Assembly: GCF_002813445.1 (NCBI RefSeq)
Contig: NZ_PHHD01000001.1
Span: forward strand, 6,324,001 to 6,388,000
Length of the DNA: 64,000 bases
DNA from: Pseudomonas tolaasii NCPPB 2192
GTDB taxonomy: Bacteria; Pseudomonadota; Gammaproteobacteria; Pseudomonadales; Pseudomonadaceae
Reading direction: 5' to 3'
A program made the position numbers and the translations under genes. The notes below the pieces were generated by a model. It was not told the origin of the DNA. It saw only the letters and a program-made list of their open reading frames with translations, and did no database searches. This document shows positions 42,861 through 51,685 of this stretch, piece by piece (the first letter of the stretch is position 1; each line of letters begins with the position of its first letter).

Positions 42861-43175
42861 ATGGCCAGAAAAACAGCAAAGACTGCTCAAGAAATCCTGT
42901 TGGCAGATTTTCAAACCCTGGTGAGTGACACCGAAAAGCTGCTGGACGACACCGCCGTGCTGGCCGGTGACCAGGCAGACGAGCTGCGCACCAAGATTCA
43001 CGACAGCCTGCTCAAGGCGCGCGAAACCCTGCAACTGACCGAAGACTCCCTGCGCGAACGCGGCCAGGCGGCAGTGACCGCTACCGAAGATTATGTGCAG
43101 GCCAACCCTTGGCAGTCCGTGGGTATCGCTGCCGGCGTGGGCTTTTTGATCGGTCTGCTGGCTACAAGGCGCTAA
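42861..43175 (+). CDS. ElaB/YqjD-family (DUF883) membrane-anchored protein
   Basis: 104 residues: long amphipathic helix rich in D, E, K and L (LLADFQTLVSDTEKLLDDTA...), then a C-terminal membrane anchor SVGIAAGVGFLIGLLATRR with the usual RR end. In E. coli, relatives are stationary-phase, ribosome-associated inner-membrane proteins. GGAGAC precedes the ATG. First gene of a three-gene unit with the YqjE- and YqjK-like genes. Confidence 0.9.
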   Translation: MARKTAKTAQEILLADFQTLVSDTEKLLDDTAVLAGDQADELRTKIHDSLLKARETLQLTEDSLRERGQAAVTATEDYVQANPWQSVGIAAGVGFLIGLLATRR

Positions 43176-43178
43176 ATC

Positions 43179-43562
43179 ATGTCTATCGGCGAATCCGGCT
43201 CGACCACGGGCTCTACCTCAAGACGTTTGGGTGCAGCGGTGCTGGGCTTGCTGCACAGCCACGTCGAGTTGTTTGGCATCGAATTGCAGGAGCAGAAGGC
43301 CCGCACCGTCAGCCTGCTGTTGTTTGCAGGCTTGGCGTTGGTGTTTGCCCTGCTGTTATTGGTGGGGCTGTCGACGCTGGTGATGATCCTGGTGTGGGAC
43401 ACCGGCTACCGCCTGACCGGGATCATCTGCCTCTGCGTGTTCTACAGCCTGGCCGCCGCCTTCTGCGGTGTGCGCTTGAAAGCGGCCGTGTTCGATGAGT
43501 CCACGCCCTTCCATGCCACCCTCGAAGAATTGGCCAATGACCGGGAGCGCCTGCTGCCATGA
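43179..43562 (+). CDS. YqjE-like phage-holin-family (DUF1469) membrane protein
   Basis: 127 residues with two membrane helices (LLFAGLALVFALLLLVGLST and TGIICLCVFYSLAAAFCGVR), a DUF1469 feature. N-terminal SRRLGAAVLGLLHSHVELFG is typical. Three nt after the preceding gene and 4-nt overlap with the next. Role unknown, probably in cell-envelope stress with its neighbours. Confidence 0.88.
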   Translation: MSIGESGSTTGSTSRRLGAAVLGLLHSHVELFGIELQEQKARTVSLLLFAGLALVFALLLLVGLSTLVMILVWDTGYRLTGIICLCVFYSLAAAFCGVRLKAAVFDESTPFHATLEELANDRERLLP

Positions 43563-43894
43563 GCCTGACTGAAGTTCCGCAAACCACCTCGCGCCGGGAA
43601 ATGCGCAAGGCGTTGATCCGCCTGCGCATGGAAATGCACCGCCAGGAGATTCGCCACGAGTCTCAGCAATTGATGGCGCCGCTGCACAAGGTGCGCAATA
43701 TGGGCAGCAACTGGCAGGACAGCCTGGGCATCAAGCACGCGCCACTGTGGGGCGTGGCGGCGGTGACACTGATGGGCTTTTTCACCGGCAAAGGCGCCAA
43801 GGGCGGCGGTATCAGCAGCCTGACGCGTCTGGTGCGACTGGGTGCCGGTTTGATCCCGCTGATCAAATTGGCGATGGCGGGTCGCAAGGGCTAG
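43559..43894 (+). CDS. YqjK-like small protein
   Basis: 111 residues: basic N-terminal helix (TSRREMRKALIRLRMEMHRQ) and a C-terminal hydrophobic part (LWGVAAVTLMGFFTGKGAKG; LVRLGAGLIPLIKLAMAG). Together with the two previous genes it matches the yqjDEK arrangement. No function known. A strong terminator follows. Confidence 0.78.
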   Translation: MSLTEVPQTTSRREMRKALIRLRMEMHRQEIRHESQQLMAPLHKVRNMGSNWQDSLGIKHAPLWGVAAVTLMGFFTGKGAKGGGISSLTRLVRLGAGLIPLIKLAMAGRKG

Positions 43895-43930
43895 CCAGGC
43901 GCTGCTGGCTGCATTCTTGCAAACAGAACC

Positions 43931-43968
43931 GGCCCGGCCCTCGTTATTGAGGGCCGGGCCTTTTTTTT
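43931..43968 (+). terminator. Strong rho-independent terminator
   Basis: GGCCCGGCCCTC-GTTATT-GAGGGCCGGGCC followed by eight T. Ends the yqjDEK-like unit just before the ribosome site of the EAL gene. Confidence 0.92.
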
Positions 43969-43992
43969 CGCCGAGAATTCCAAGGAGGCTCC

Positions 43993-45156
43993 GTGATCGA
44001 CGGGCAACCGCTCGCCTGCTTTCAGCCCTTTATAGACACCGCCACCGGACGCATTGCCGGCGTGGAAGCCTTGGGCCGCCTGCGCCAGGCCGACGGCCGC
44101 TTGCTGTCCGTGGGCCCGCTGTTCGCTGACCCACGCACACCAGGTGTCAGCTTGCGCCGCCTCGACCGGCAAATTCGCGACAACGCCTTGAGCCGCCTGC
44201 ATGAAGCGCCCGATGACTGGTTTCTCAGCCTGAATATCTCGCCCCGCTGGATCAACCGTCTGCGTCCCGGCCAGGCGTTGCCGAGCCTCAGGCAAGTGCA
44301 CGCCCATGGCGTCGACCCGCAGCGCATCGTGTTCGAGATCACCGAACTGGGCGGCAATATCCAGCGGCTGGCCGAGGTCGTGGCACGTTACCGCGAGGCC
44401 GGAGCGCGTATTGCCATCGATGACTTCGGCGCCGGGTATTCCCAACTTGACCGCGTGCTGGCGCTGCAGCCGGACATTCTCAAGCTGGACATGCGCCTGT
44501 TTCAGGAAGCTGCCCGCGGCGGGCCCAGCAGTGAAGTGGTGCGCGCGCTGGCGCAGATGGCCGAAAAAACCGGCTGCTGGATCATTGCCGAAGGCGTTGA
44601 AACCGAGGCGCAATTGAGCTTTGCCCTCGAATGCGGGGCGCGTTATGTGCAGGGATATCTGTTTGCACAGGCCCAACTCGACTGGTTTGCAGCCGATGCA
44701 TTCGTGCCGCGGTTTGCCGGGTTGCGTACGGGTTACGTCCAGCAAAAACTTGCTGAACGCGGGCGCGTCATGCACCTGCGCCTGCAATTGGTCGAATTGA
44801 TGAAGATTCTGCATACCTGGGCGCTGGGCCAGCCCCCGCTTGACCAATTGCCCCAACTGCCGGATTTCCCCTGGCTGCTGCGCTTTTATCAGTGCGACCG
44901 CCACGGCACCCAACTGACGCCCAACTTCGAATGGCGCCACGACGCCTGGCAGACCGATAGCCGCTACTTGGGGCATAACTGGTCATGGCGGCCGTACTTT
45001 TATCACCTGCTCGCCGAAGGTTGGGAGGAACGGCGCCTGATCCTGTCCTCGACTTACCGTGATGCCACAACGAATCAATATTGCCTGACCGCAGGACAAT
45101 TCTTCGATAACGGTCAGCGTTTGCTGTTAATCGATATTGATGCAGCCGGTCTGTAG
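43993..45156 (+). CDS. EAL-domain cyclic-di-GMP phosphodiesterase
   Basis: 387 residues. The EAL domain spans about 5-240 with the catalytic set intact: GVEALGRLRQADGR (E-A-L), VFEITELGGN, AIDDFGAGYSQLDRVLALQP, DILKLDMRLF and IIAEGVETEAQL. It should hydrolyse c-di-GMP. The last 140 residues (YQCDRHGTQLTPNFEW, GHNWSWRPYFYHLLAEG, LSSTYRDATTNQYCLTA) look like a Cache/PAS-type sensor, like the C-terminal domain of YkuI-type EAL proteins. The start is a GTG at 43993 with AAGGAGG 4 nt before. No membrane segment. Confidence 0.9.
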   Translation: MIDGQPLACFQPFIDTATGRIAGVEALGRLRQADGRLLSVGPLFADPRTPGVSLRRLDRQIRDNALSRLHEAPDDWFLSLNISPRWINRLRPGQALPSLRQVHAHGVDPQRIVFEITELGGNIQRLAEVVARYREAGARIAIDDFGAGYSQLDRVLALQPDILKLDMRLFQEAARGGPSSEVVRALAQMAEKTGCWIIAEGVETEAQLSFALECGARYVQGYLFAQAQLDWFAADAFVPRFAGLRTGYVQQKLAERGRVMHLRLQLVELMKILHTWALGQPPLDQLPQLPDFPWLLRFYQCDRHGTQLTPNFEWRHDAWQTDSRYLGHNWSWRPYFYHLLAEGWEERRLILSSTYRDATTNQYCLTAGQFFDNGQRLLLIDIDAAGL

Positions 45157-45228
45157 ATTTTCGCTTGCCCCGCCCGGAAGGAACCGGGAAGCTGGCGGGT
45201 GTCATTCACTGCACGGAGAGTACTCGCC

Positions 45229-46560
45229 TTGGATTGGCCCACCCTGCTTACCCGCGAACGTCTTGGAAAGCCGCTGCACAGCCCTGAAGAGTTGGGCCGC
45301 AGCCCGTTTCACAAAGACCACGACCGCATTATTTTCTCCGGCGCGTTCCGCCGGCTGGGCCGCAAGACTCAAGTGCACCCGGTTTCGAGCAACGACCATA
45401 TCCACACCCGCCTGACCCACTCCCTGGAAGTCAGTTGCGTGGGCCGCTCCCTTGGCATGCGCGTCGGCGAAACCTTGCGCAGCGCCCTGCCAGACTGGTG
45501 CGACCCGAGCGATCTGGGCATGGTGGTGCAGTCGGCCTGCCTGGCCCACGACATCGGTAACCCGCCATTCGGGCATTCCGGCGAAGATGCCATCCGCCAC
45601 TGGTTCCAACAGGCGGCCGGGCGTGGCTGGCTGGATGACATGAGCAGCGCCGAGCGTAATGACTTCCTCAATTTCGAAGGCAACGCCCAGGGCTTTCGTG
45701 TGCTCACCCAGCTTGAGTATCACCAGTTCGACGGCGGCACGCGGTTGACCTACGCCATGCTGGGCACCTACCTGAAGTACCCCTGGACCGCCCGCCACGC
45801 CGACTCCCTGGGCTACAAAAAACACAAGTTCGGCTGTTATCAGAGCGAATTGCCGATTCTGGAGCAGATCGCCAACAAACTCGGTCTGCCACAACTGGAA
45901 GAGCAACGCTGGGCCCGGCACCCGCTGGTCTACCTGATGGAGGCAGCGGACGACATCTGCTATGCCTTGATCGACCTCGAGGACGGCCTGGAAATGGCGC
46001 TGCTGGAATATGCCGAAGTCGAGTCGTTGCTGCTCGACCTGGTGGGCGATGACTTGCCGCAAACCTATCGACAGTTGGGTCCGCAAGACTCGCGCCGCCG
46101 CAAGCTGGCGATCCTGCGCGGCAAGGCCATCGAGCATCTGACCAACGCCGCCGCGCGAGCCTTTGTCGAACAGCAGGACGCCTTGCTCGCCGGAACGCTG
46201 CCCGGTGACCTGGTGGAACACATGCACGGCCCGGCCAAACGTTGCGTATTGGATGCCAAGGGCATGGCGCGCAAGAAAATCTTCCAGGACAAGCGCAAGA
46301 CCCTGCATGAAATCGGTGCTTACACCACCCTGGAAATCCTGTTGAACGCGTTTTGCGGTGCCGCCCTGGAACAGCATGGCGGGCGCACGCCGTCATTCAA
46401 GAACCGGCGCATCCTCGACCTGCTGGGCAACAGCGCGCCGGACCCGTCGTGGTCGCTGCATGCTTCGTTCCTGCGCATGATCGACTTCATCGCCGGGATG
46501 ACCGACAGCTACGCCACCGAAATGGCACGGGAGATGACCGGGCGCTCAAGCCCGCAATGA
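45229..46560 (+). CDS. dgt: Deoxyguanosinetriphosphate triphosphohydrolase-like protein
   Basis: HD-domain dNTP triphosphohydrolase of 443 residues, controlling dNTP pools. RRLGRKTQVHPVSSNDHIHT, LTHSLEVSCVGRSLGMRVGE and ACLAHDIGNPPFGHSGEDA give the HD metal ligands; VYLMEAADDICYALIDLEDG follows. A TTG at 45229 with GGAGAG 8 nt upstream gives the family N terminus (M-D-W); the longer frame from 45199 adds ten residues without support. Confidence 0.93.
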   Translation: MDWPTLLTRERLGKPLHSPEELGRSPFHKDHDRIIFSGAFRRLGRKTQVHPVSSNDHIHTRLTHSLEVSCVGRSLGMRVGETLRSALPDWCDPSDLGMVVQSACLAHDIGNPPFGHSGEDAIRHWFQQAAGRGWLDDMSSAERNDFLNFEGNAQGFRVLTQLEYHQFDGGTRLTYAMLGTYLKYPWTARHADSLGYKKHKFGCYQSELPILEQIANKLGLPQLEEQRWARHPLVYLMEAADDICYALIDLEDGLEMALLEYAEVESLLLDLVGDDLPQTYRQLGPQDSRRRKLAILRGKAIEHLTNAAARAFVEQQDALLAGTLPGDLVEHMHGPAKRCVLDAKGMARKKIFQDKRKTLHEIGAYTTLEILLNAFCGAALEQHGGRTPSFKNRRILDLLGNSAPDPSWSLHASFLRMIDFIAGMTDSYATEMAREMTGRSSPQ

Positions 46561-46728
46561 CGAAACCGGTCACGCCGCCTGTTGCCCCGCAGAATCTGCC
46601 TACGAAGGGAACAGAGCGGCCTGATCGAATTCGCACAGTCATTCAAAGAATAATCACGCACGCTTCTGGCGGACTTGGCGAGCAATTCCTACGCCCCTAT
46701 CGATGCTTGACTGACTCGCGTGCCTTAT

Positions 46729-47121
46729 ATGTCCAAACGCCCCATTCGCATCCTGTTGGTGGAGGATCACCCCTTTCAACTCCTGGCCACCCAGTGCCTG
46801 CTTAAACGCTTCGGTTTCGACCAACTGACCCCTGCAGAAAATGCCGAGCAGGCGGTCCATGCGATGTGCCAGTCCCAGGCGCCTTTTGACCTCTTGCTGT
46901 GTGACCAATGCCTGCCGGATTTACCGGGTCTGGAGTTGATTGAAATTGCTCATCGCCGACAGTTCATCCGCGGCGCCATTTTACTGAGCGGTCTGCCCCC
47001 GACGGAGTTGGCCAGTCTGACCCGCCAGGCTCTGCGGCGTGGCCTGCCGCTGCTGGGCTATTTGTCCAAACCCCTGAATAACGATGAACTGTGCAAACTG
47101 ATCACACCGATAGCCCAGTGA
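46729..47121 (+). CDS. Stand-alone response-regulator receiver, RocR-like without EAL
   Basis: 130 residues, one receiver domain: acid pocket ILLVEDHPFQL, phospho-aspartate in DLLLCDQCLPDLPG, and lysine in LGYLSKPLNNDE. The text resembles the receiver of P. aeruginosa RocR (VEDxPFQ...LLS...G..L.KP), but RocR has a C-terminal EAL domain and this protein ends after the receiver with TGA. Start set at the ATG at 46729; a GTG at 46720 is also open. It precedes the RocA2/RocS2-like pair and may compete for phosphate or have lost its output domain. Confidence 0.8.
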   Translation: MSKRPIRILLVEDHPFQLLATQCLLKRFGFDQLTPAENAEQAVHAMCQSQAPFDLLLCDQCLPDLPGLELIEIAHRRQFIRGAILLSGLPPTELASLTRQALRRGLPLLGYLSKPLNNDELCKLITPIAQ

Positions 47122-47376
47122 TAAAAATGTAGGAATTCAAGTAAACAATCCCAGGAAAATTGACCAAAACCCCGGGCGAATGCTCACACCTGTAAATTCC
47201 AAGCGATAAAAAACTCCTTACAACTATCGTCGCAATGCCTTATCAGCCGGTAGGCAGTTACCTTTTTTTTCGTAGGATTTCTCCTGTTCTATATCTACTC
47301 CCCCCATCACTCATGCTCCTGCCTCAACTTCTGAGCTAATGTGCCCGCTTTATTTGCACTTGCATGGAATGTGATT
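47122..47376. other. AT-rich intergenic region before the rocA2-like gene
   Basis: 255 bp clearly richer in A and T than its neighbours, including runs such as TTTTTTTTCG and AATAAAAATG-type text. I see no open frame or clear promoter pair; likely holds the promoter for the Roc-type regulator and sensor and may be bound by H-NS-like (MvaT) proteins. Confidence 0.4.
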
Positions 47377-47943
47377 ATGAACACGGTTTTTATCATTGAT
47401 GACCATCCCGTTATCAGGCTGGCAATCAGAATGTTGTTGGAACACGAAGGTTATAAAGTCGTTGGCGAAACGGACAATGGTTGCGACGCGATTCAAATGG
47501 TTCGCGAGTGCCTGCCGGACCTGATTATTCTGGACATCAGCATTCCGAAGTTGGACGGCCTTGAAGTGCTCTGCCGGTTCAACGCCATGAACACGCCCAT
47601 GAAAACCCTCATCCTGACGGCGCAATGCCCGACCTTGTTCGCTACACGCTGCATGCGCTCTGGCGCGGACGGCTATGTGTGCAAGGAAGGCGACCTGAGT
47701 GAATTGCTCAGTGCCATTCGTGCCGTATTGTCCGGCTACAACTATTTTCCCAGCCAGGCATTGAACAGCAGTGGCGCGGAAGGCAACTCCGAAGAGCTGG
47801 AACTATTTAAAACCGTGAATGATCGGGAGTTGATGGTCCTGCAACTTTTTGCACAAGGTCGCACCAACAAGGAAATCGCCAAGGGTATGTTTCTAAGTAA
47901 TAAAACCGTCAGCACTTACAAAAAAGACTTATGCAAAAATTAA
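47377..47943 (+). CDS. LuxR-type response regulator, RocA2-like, C terminus frameshifted
   Basis: NarL/BvgA-type regulator. Receiver: FIIDDHPVIRLAIRMLL, phospho-aspartate in LIILDISIPKLDGLEV, LILTAQCPT, DGYVCKEGDLSEL; output: LuxR helix-turn-helix VLQLFAQGRTNKEIAKGMFL then SNKTVSTYKK. The reading frame then breaks: it ends KKDLCKN-stop (188 aa), whereas one more A in the run at 47920-47925 would give KKRLMQKLKAKSLVELIEMA and the normal family end at 47999. That intact frame would meet the sensor start in a GTGA overlap. So this is either a sequencing error, a true mutation, or a slippage site. Confidence 0.85.
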   Translation: MNTVFIIDDHPVIRLAIRMLLEHEGYKVVGETDNGCDAIQMVRECLPDLIILDISIPKLDGLEVLCRFNAMNTPMKTLILTAQCPTLFATRCMRSGADGYVCKEGDLSELLSAIRAVLSGYNYFPSQALNSSGAEGNSEELELFKTVNDRELMVLQLFAQGRTNKEIAKGMFLSNKTVSTYKKDLCKN

Positions 47944-47999
47944 AAGCCAAATCCTTGGTAGAACTTATCGAGATGGCAAAACGAAACGCGCTAGTGTGA
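47920..47999 (+). pseudogene. Out-of-frame C-terminal tail of the RocA2-like regulator
   Basis: From the six-A run (47920-47925) the -1 frame encodes the expected last helix of the LuxR domain (RLMQKLKAKSLVELIEMAKR) and ends at TGA 47997-47999, which overlaps the GTG start of the sensor kinase. It is not reached by the zero frame. Confidence 0.75.
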
Positions 48000-50900
48000 G
48001 AAAGCGGATGCCCAGCCGTATAAAGGACTATTTGATTACATTGATTGCCGGCCTGTGCATCAGCACAACCGCGCCCGCTGCTCCACCGACCGGCCCGGAA
48101 CACTTCGCCCTGCTCAGCCGTGCGAGTGCCGTTCAGCTGGACATTCAACTGGACAAGGCTCAACGCCAGTGGCTGCAAAACAAACGCGAACTGGTGCTGG
48201 GCACGGCGGCGCCCGATTATCCGCCCTTCGACCTCACCTCCAGCGGGCATGACTACGAAGGCCTTACCGCCGACTATGCCGGGCTGCTGGCCAAGGCCCT
48301 GGCACTGCCGATAAAAGTGCTGCGCTATCCTTCCCGTGATGCAGCGATTCATGCCCTTGAAGCGGGTGAAATAGACCTGCTGGGCTCCTCCAACGGGTTT
48401 GAGGCGGCCAACCCCAATCTCACGCTGTCTGCACCTTATGCCGTGGACCAACCGGTACTGGTCACCCGCGAAGGCGAAACACGCAGCCTCGCAGACGGCC
48501 TGGCCGGGCTGCGCGTCAGCCTCGTCTACCACTACCTGCCGCTCAATGAAGTGGAGAAGTTGTACCCGCACGCGATCATCCGCGCCTATCCGTCCTATCA
48601 AAATGCGTTGAATGCGGTTGCGTTCGATCAGGCCGATGTTTTCCTTGGCGATACCATTTCCACCCATTACATGATCAACAAGGGCTACCTGAAGAACATC
48701 CGCATGGCCAATTTCGGCAAGCACGAAGCCTACGGGTTCAGCTTTGCCCTGCGTCAGGACCAGCGCATGCTGTTGGGTATTGTCGATGCAGTGCTTGCCG
48801 GAGTGCCCACCAATAAACGCGACAGCATCGCCAAGCGCTGGAGTGCCGGCAGCGACATTTTGCTGTCGGATCAGAAGCTGCAGTTGAGCCAACGCGAAGA
48901 GCGCTGGTTGAGCGAACACCCCGTGGTCAAGGTGATCGTCAATGAAACCTTCGCGCCGCTGACGTTTTTCGATGGAGATGGCAATTTTCGCGGCATTACC
49001 GCCGACCTGCTGGAATTGATCCGTCTGCGCACCGGCCTGCGTTTCGAGATCCTGCGCGGCCGTGATGTCAGTTCGATGATCGAGCAGGTCGACAACGGCC
49101 ATGTCGACATCATCGGGGCGATCGCGCCCAGCGCCGAACGCGAAGCACAACTGAATTTCAGCCGCCCTTATCTGGAAAACTCCTATGTGCTGTTGACTCG
49201 CAAGGAACCCGGCGCCCCCTCAAACCTGGAGCAAATGGCCGGCAAGCGTTTGGCGATCACCCAGGGCAACCCGCTGAACGCTCTCCTGAAAGAAGAGTTC
49301 CCCCGGATTCAACTGGTGGAAACCAGCGATACGTTCAAGGCATCGGAGCTATTGGCTCAGGGCAATGTGGACGGCGCGGTGAATTCGCTGGTCATCGCCA
49401 ACTACTTTCTGTCCTCACAAGTGTTCCAGGACAAATTGCAGATCAGCAGCAGCGTGAGCACGCTGCCGGCCACGTTTTCCCTGGCGACCTCGCGCCGTGC
49501 AACCGAATTGAGCTCAATTCTCGACAAGGCGCTGCTCAGCATTGCTCCCGATGAACTGGGCATCATCAACAGTCGTTGGCGCGGCTACACCGCAGCTTCC
49601 GATAGTTACTGGCGCAATTACCATCAATTGATCGCACAAATCATTGTCGGTACCGGTTTGCTATTGGTGATTTCACTGACCTGGAACGCCTACATGCGCC
49701 GCCAGATCAAGCACCGGAAAATGGCTGAGCGCGCCCTTAACGACCAATTCGAGTTCATGCGTGCACTGGTCAACGAAACCCCGCACCCCATCTATGTGCG
49801 TGATCGCCGGGGGCTGCTGCAGACCTGCAACGACAGTTACCTGCAGGTGTTCGACGTCAAGCGCGAAGACGTGATCGGCAAGAGCGTGGTCCAGATGGAC
49901 ATGGCGCTCGAATCGGAAGCCGCGCAATACCATGCCGACTACCAACGGGTCGTCGCCGAAGGTAACCCGCTTATTCTCGATCGAACCCTGCATATCCACG
50001 GGAAAAAACTGACGATCTATCACTGGATCCTGCCGTACCGGGACTCCGTCGGTGAGGTCCAGGGCATCATCGGTGGCTGGATCGATATCAGTGAGCGCCG
50101 CCAACTGTTCGACAAGTTGCGCGCCGCCAAGGAGCGCGCCGACGAAGCCAACCGCGCCAAAAGTACGTTTCTGGCCACCATGAGCCATGAAATCCGTACG
50201 CCGATGAATGCGGTGATCGGCATGCTCGAGTTGACCCTCAAGCGCGCCGACCAGGGCCACCTCGACCGTCCCGCGATTGAAGTGGCCTACCACTCGGCCA
50301 AGGACCTGCTGGAGTTGATCGGCGACATTCTGGACATCGCGCGTATCGAATCCGGGCGCCTGAGCCTTGCGCCGGAGCGCGTGAACCTGCGGGAAGTCAT
50401 CGAGTCGGTGGTGCGCGTATTTGATGGTCTGGCGCGCCAGAAAACCCTCAGCCTGCTGCTGGAGTTCACACCGGAGCTGAACGACACCGACGTGCTCATC
50501 GACCCGCTGCGCTTCAAGCAGGTGCTGTCCAACCTGGTGAGCAACGCCATCAAATTCACCGAGCGCGGCGTGGTGAAGATCCGGGTCGACGTGCAGCCCA
50601 CCGAACTGTCACAGCAAGTCGAGATGAAACTGGTGGTGGAAGACACCGGCATCGGCATCAGCCGCGAGGACCAGTTGCGCCTGTTCGAGCCCTTTGCCCA
50701 GGCCGACAACTCCGGCCACCTCGCCCGCAGTGGCGCGGGTCTGGGCCTGGTCATCTGCCGCAACCTGTGCGAAATGATGGGCGGGCAACTGAGCCTGAGC
50801 AGTGTGCCCTTGGTCGGCACACAGGTGCACGTCAACCTGACAATGACGTGCCTGCCGCAGGTGCAGCCCGTGCAGGAACTCAAGCCGATGACGCCCGCCC

Positions 50901-51646
50901 TCGCCCCGGTCCTCAATGTGCTGGTCGTGGACGACCACCCAGCAAACCGCTTGTTGATGTGCCAGCAACTGGGGTACCTGGGTCACCAATTCACGGCGGC
51001 CCAGCATGGCGCCGCAGGCTTCCATGCGTGGCGCCAGGAGCGCTTTGACCTGGTGATTGCCGACTGCAACATGCCGATCATGAATGGCTACGAATTGTGC
51101 CGCTCGATCCGCGAATACGAGCAGCGTGAACAGCTGCCGCCCTGTGTGGTACTGGGTTTCACCGCCAATGCGCAACCCGAGGAAAAACTGCGTTGCGCCG
51201 AAGCCGGAATGAACGACTGCCTGTTCAAACCCATCAGCCTCACCGCGCTGGAACGCCAACTGGCGCAGATCAAACCGCAGGCGTGCAGCACACGGCTGGA
51301 CTTGAGCGGCCTGGACGCGCTGACGGGCGGTGATCCACTGCTGAGCCGGCGCCTGCTTGAAGAACTGTTGAGCAGCAGTTGCCATGATCGCCAGGCATTA
51401 TTGGCGATGCTGACGCGCAAAGCCTGCCCGCAGGACATCATTGACCAGGCGCACAAGATCAAGGGTGCCGCCCGCATCGTGCAGGCAGAGGGACTGGCCG
51501 GTGCCTGTGAAGCGCTGGAACAGGCATGCGTGCGAGGCGTTGACGAGACGGCCATCGACACCGGCATCAAGACCCTGGAAAAATGCATGCTTGAACTGGA
51601 GAGGATGCTGCAGATGCGCCTCAATGACATGGAGGCGACGCTGTAG
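47996..51646 (+). CDS. BvgS/RocS2-like hybrid sensor histidine kinase
   Basis: 1216 residues. Signal-like N terminus, two tandem periplasmic Venus-flytrap (SBP_bac_3) domains (about 45-270 and 290-520), one membrane helix near 543-562 (IIVGTGLLLVISLTWNAYM), a PAS domain (about 580-700), HisKA with MSHEIRTPMN and phospho-histidine near 731, HATPase (NLVSNAIKFTERG, GAGLGLVICRNL), a receiver with VVDDHPANR and aspartate near 1023 (IADCNMPIMNG), and a C-terminal Hpt with HKIKGAAR (histidine near 1153). This is the full BvgS-type phosphorelay that phosphorylates a LuxR regulator. GTG start at 47996. P. aeruginosa RocS2 has this design and place near dgt (from memory). Confidence 0.9.
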   Translation: MRKRMPSRIKDYLITLIAGLCISTTAPAAPPTGPEHFALLSRASAVQLDIQLDKAQRQWLQNKRELVLGTAAPDYPPFDLTSSGHDYEGLTADYAGLLAKALALPIKVLRYPSRDAAIHALEAGEIDLLGSSNGFEAANPNLTLSAPYAVDQPVLVTREGETRSLADGLAGLRVSLVYHYLPLNEVEKLYPHAIIRAYPSYQNALNAVAFDQADVFLGDTISTHYMINKGYLKNIRMANFGKHEAYGFSFALRQDQRMLLGIVDAVLAGVPTNKRDSIAKRWSAGSDILLSDQKLQLSQREERWLSEHPVVKVIVNETFAPLTFFDGDGNFRGITADLLELIRLRTGLRFEILRGRDVSSMIEQVDNGHVDIIGAIAPSAEREAQLNFSRPYLENSYVLLTRKEPGAPSNLEQMAGKRLAITQGNPLNALLKEEFPRIQLVETSDTFKASELLAQGNVDGAVNSLVIANYFLSSQVFQDKLQISSSVSTLPATFSLATSRRATELSSILDKALLSIAPDELGIINSRWRGYTAASDSYWRNYHQLIAQIIVGTGLLLVISLTWNAYMRRQIKHRKMAERALNDQFEFMRALVNETPHPIYVRDRRGLLQTCNDSYLQVFDVKREDVIGKSVVQMDMALESEAAQYHADYQRVVAEGNPLILDRTLHIHGKKLTIYHWILPYRDSVGEVQGIIGGWIDISERRQLFDKLRAAKERADEANRAKSTFLATMSHEIRTPMNAVIGMLELTLKRADQGHLDRPAIEVAYHSAKDLLELIGDILDIARIESGRLSLAPERVNLREVIESVVRVFDGLARQKTLSLLLEFTPELNDTDVLIDPLRFKQVLSNLVSNAIKFTERGVVKIRVDVQPTELSQQVEMKLVVEDTGIGISREDQLRLFEPFAQADNSGHLARSGAGLGLVICRNLCEMMGGQLSLSSVPLVGTQVHVNLTMTCLPQVQPVQELKPMTPALAPVLNVLVVDDHPANRLLMCQQLGYLGHQFTAAQHGAAGFHAWRQERFDLVIADCNMPIMNGYELCRSIREYEQREQLPPCVVLGFTANAQPEEKLRCAEAGMNDCLFKPISLTALERQLAQIKPQACSTRLDLSGLDALTGGDPLLSRRLLEELLSSSCHDRQALLAMLTRKACPQDIIDQAHKIKGAARIVQAEGLAGACEALEQACVRGVDETAIDTGIKTLEKCMLELERMLQMRLNDMEATL

Positions 51647-51685
51647 TCAGGAGCGAATGTGGCCATTCGCCCCTGCAACAGCCGA

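Noticed and set aside
46681..47376. Degraded EAL domain after the stand-alone receiver
   Set aside because: Looked for EAL, DDFGxG or KxD remnants in all frames of the AT-rich gap; none seen.
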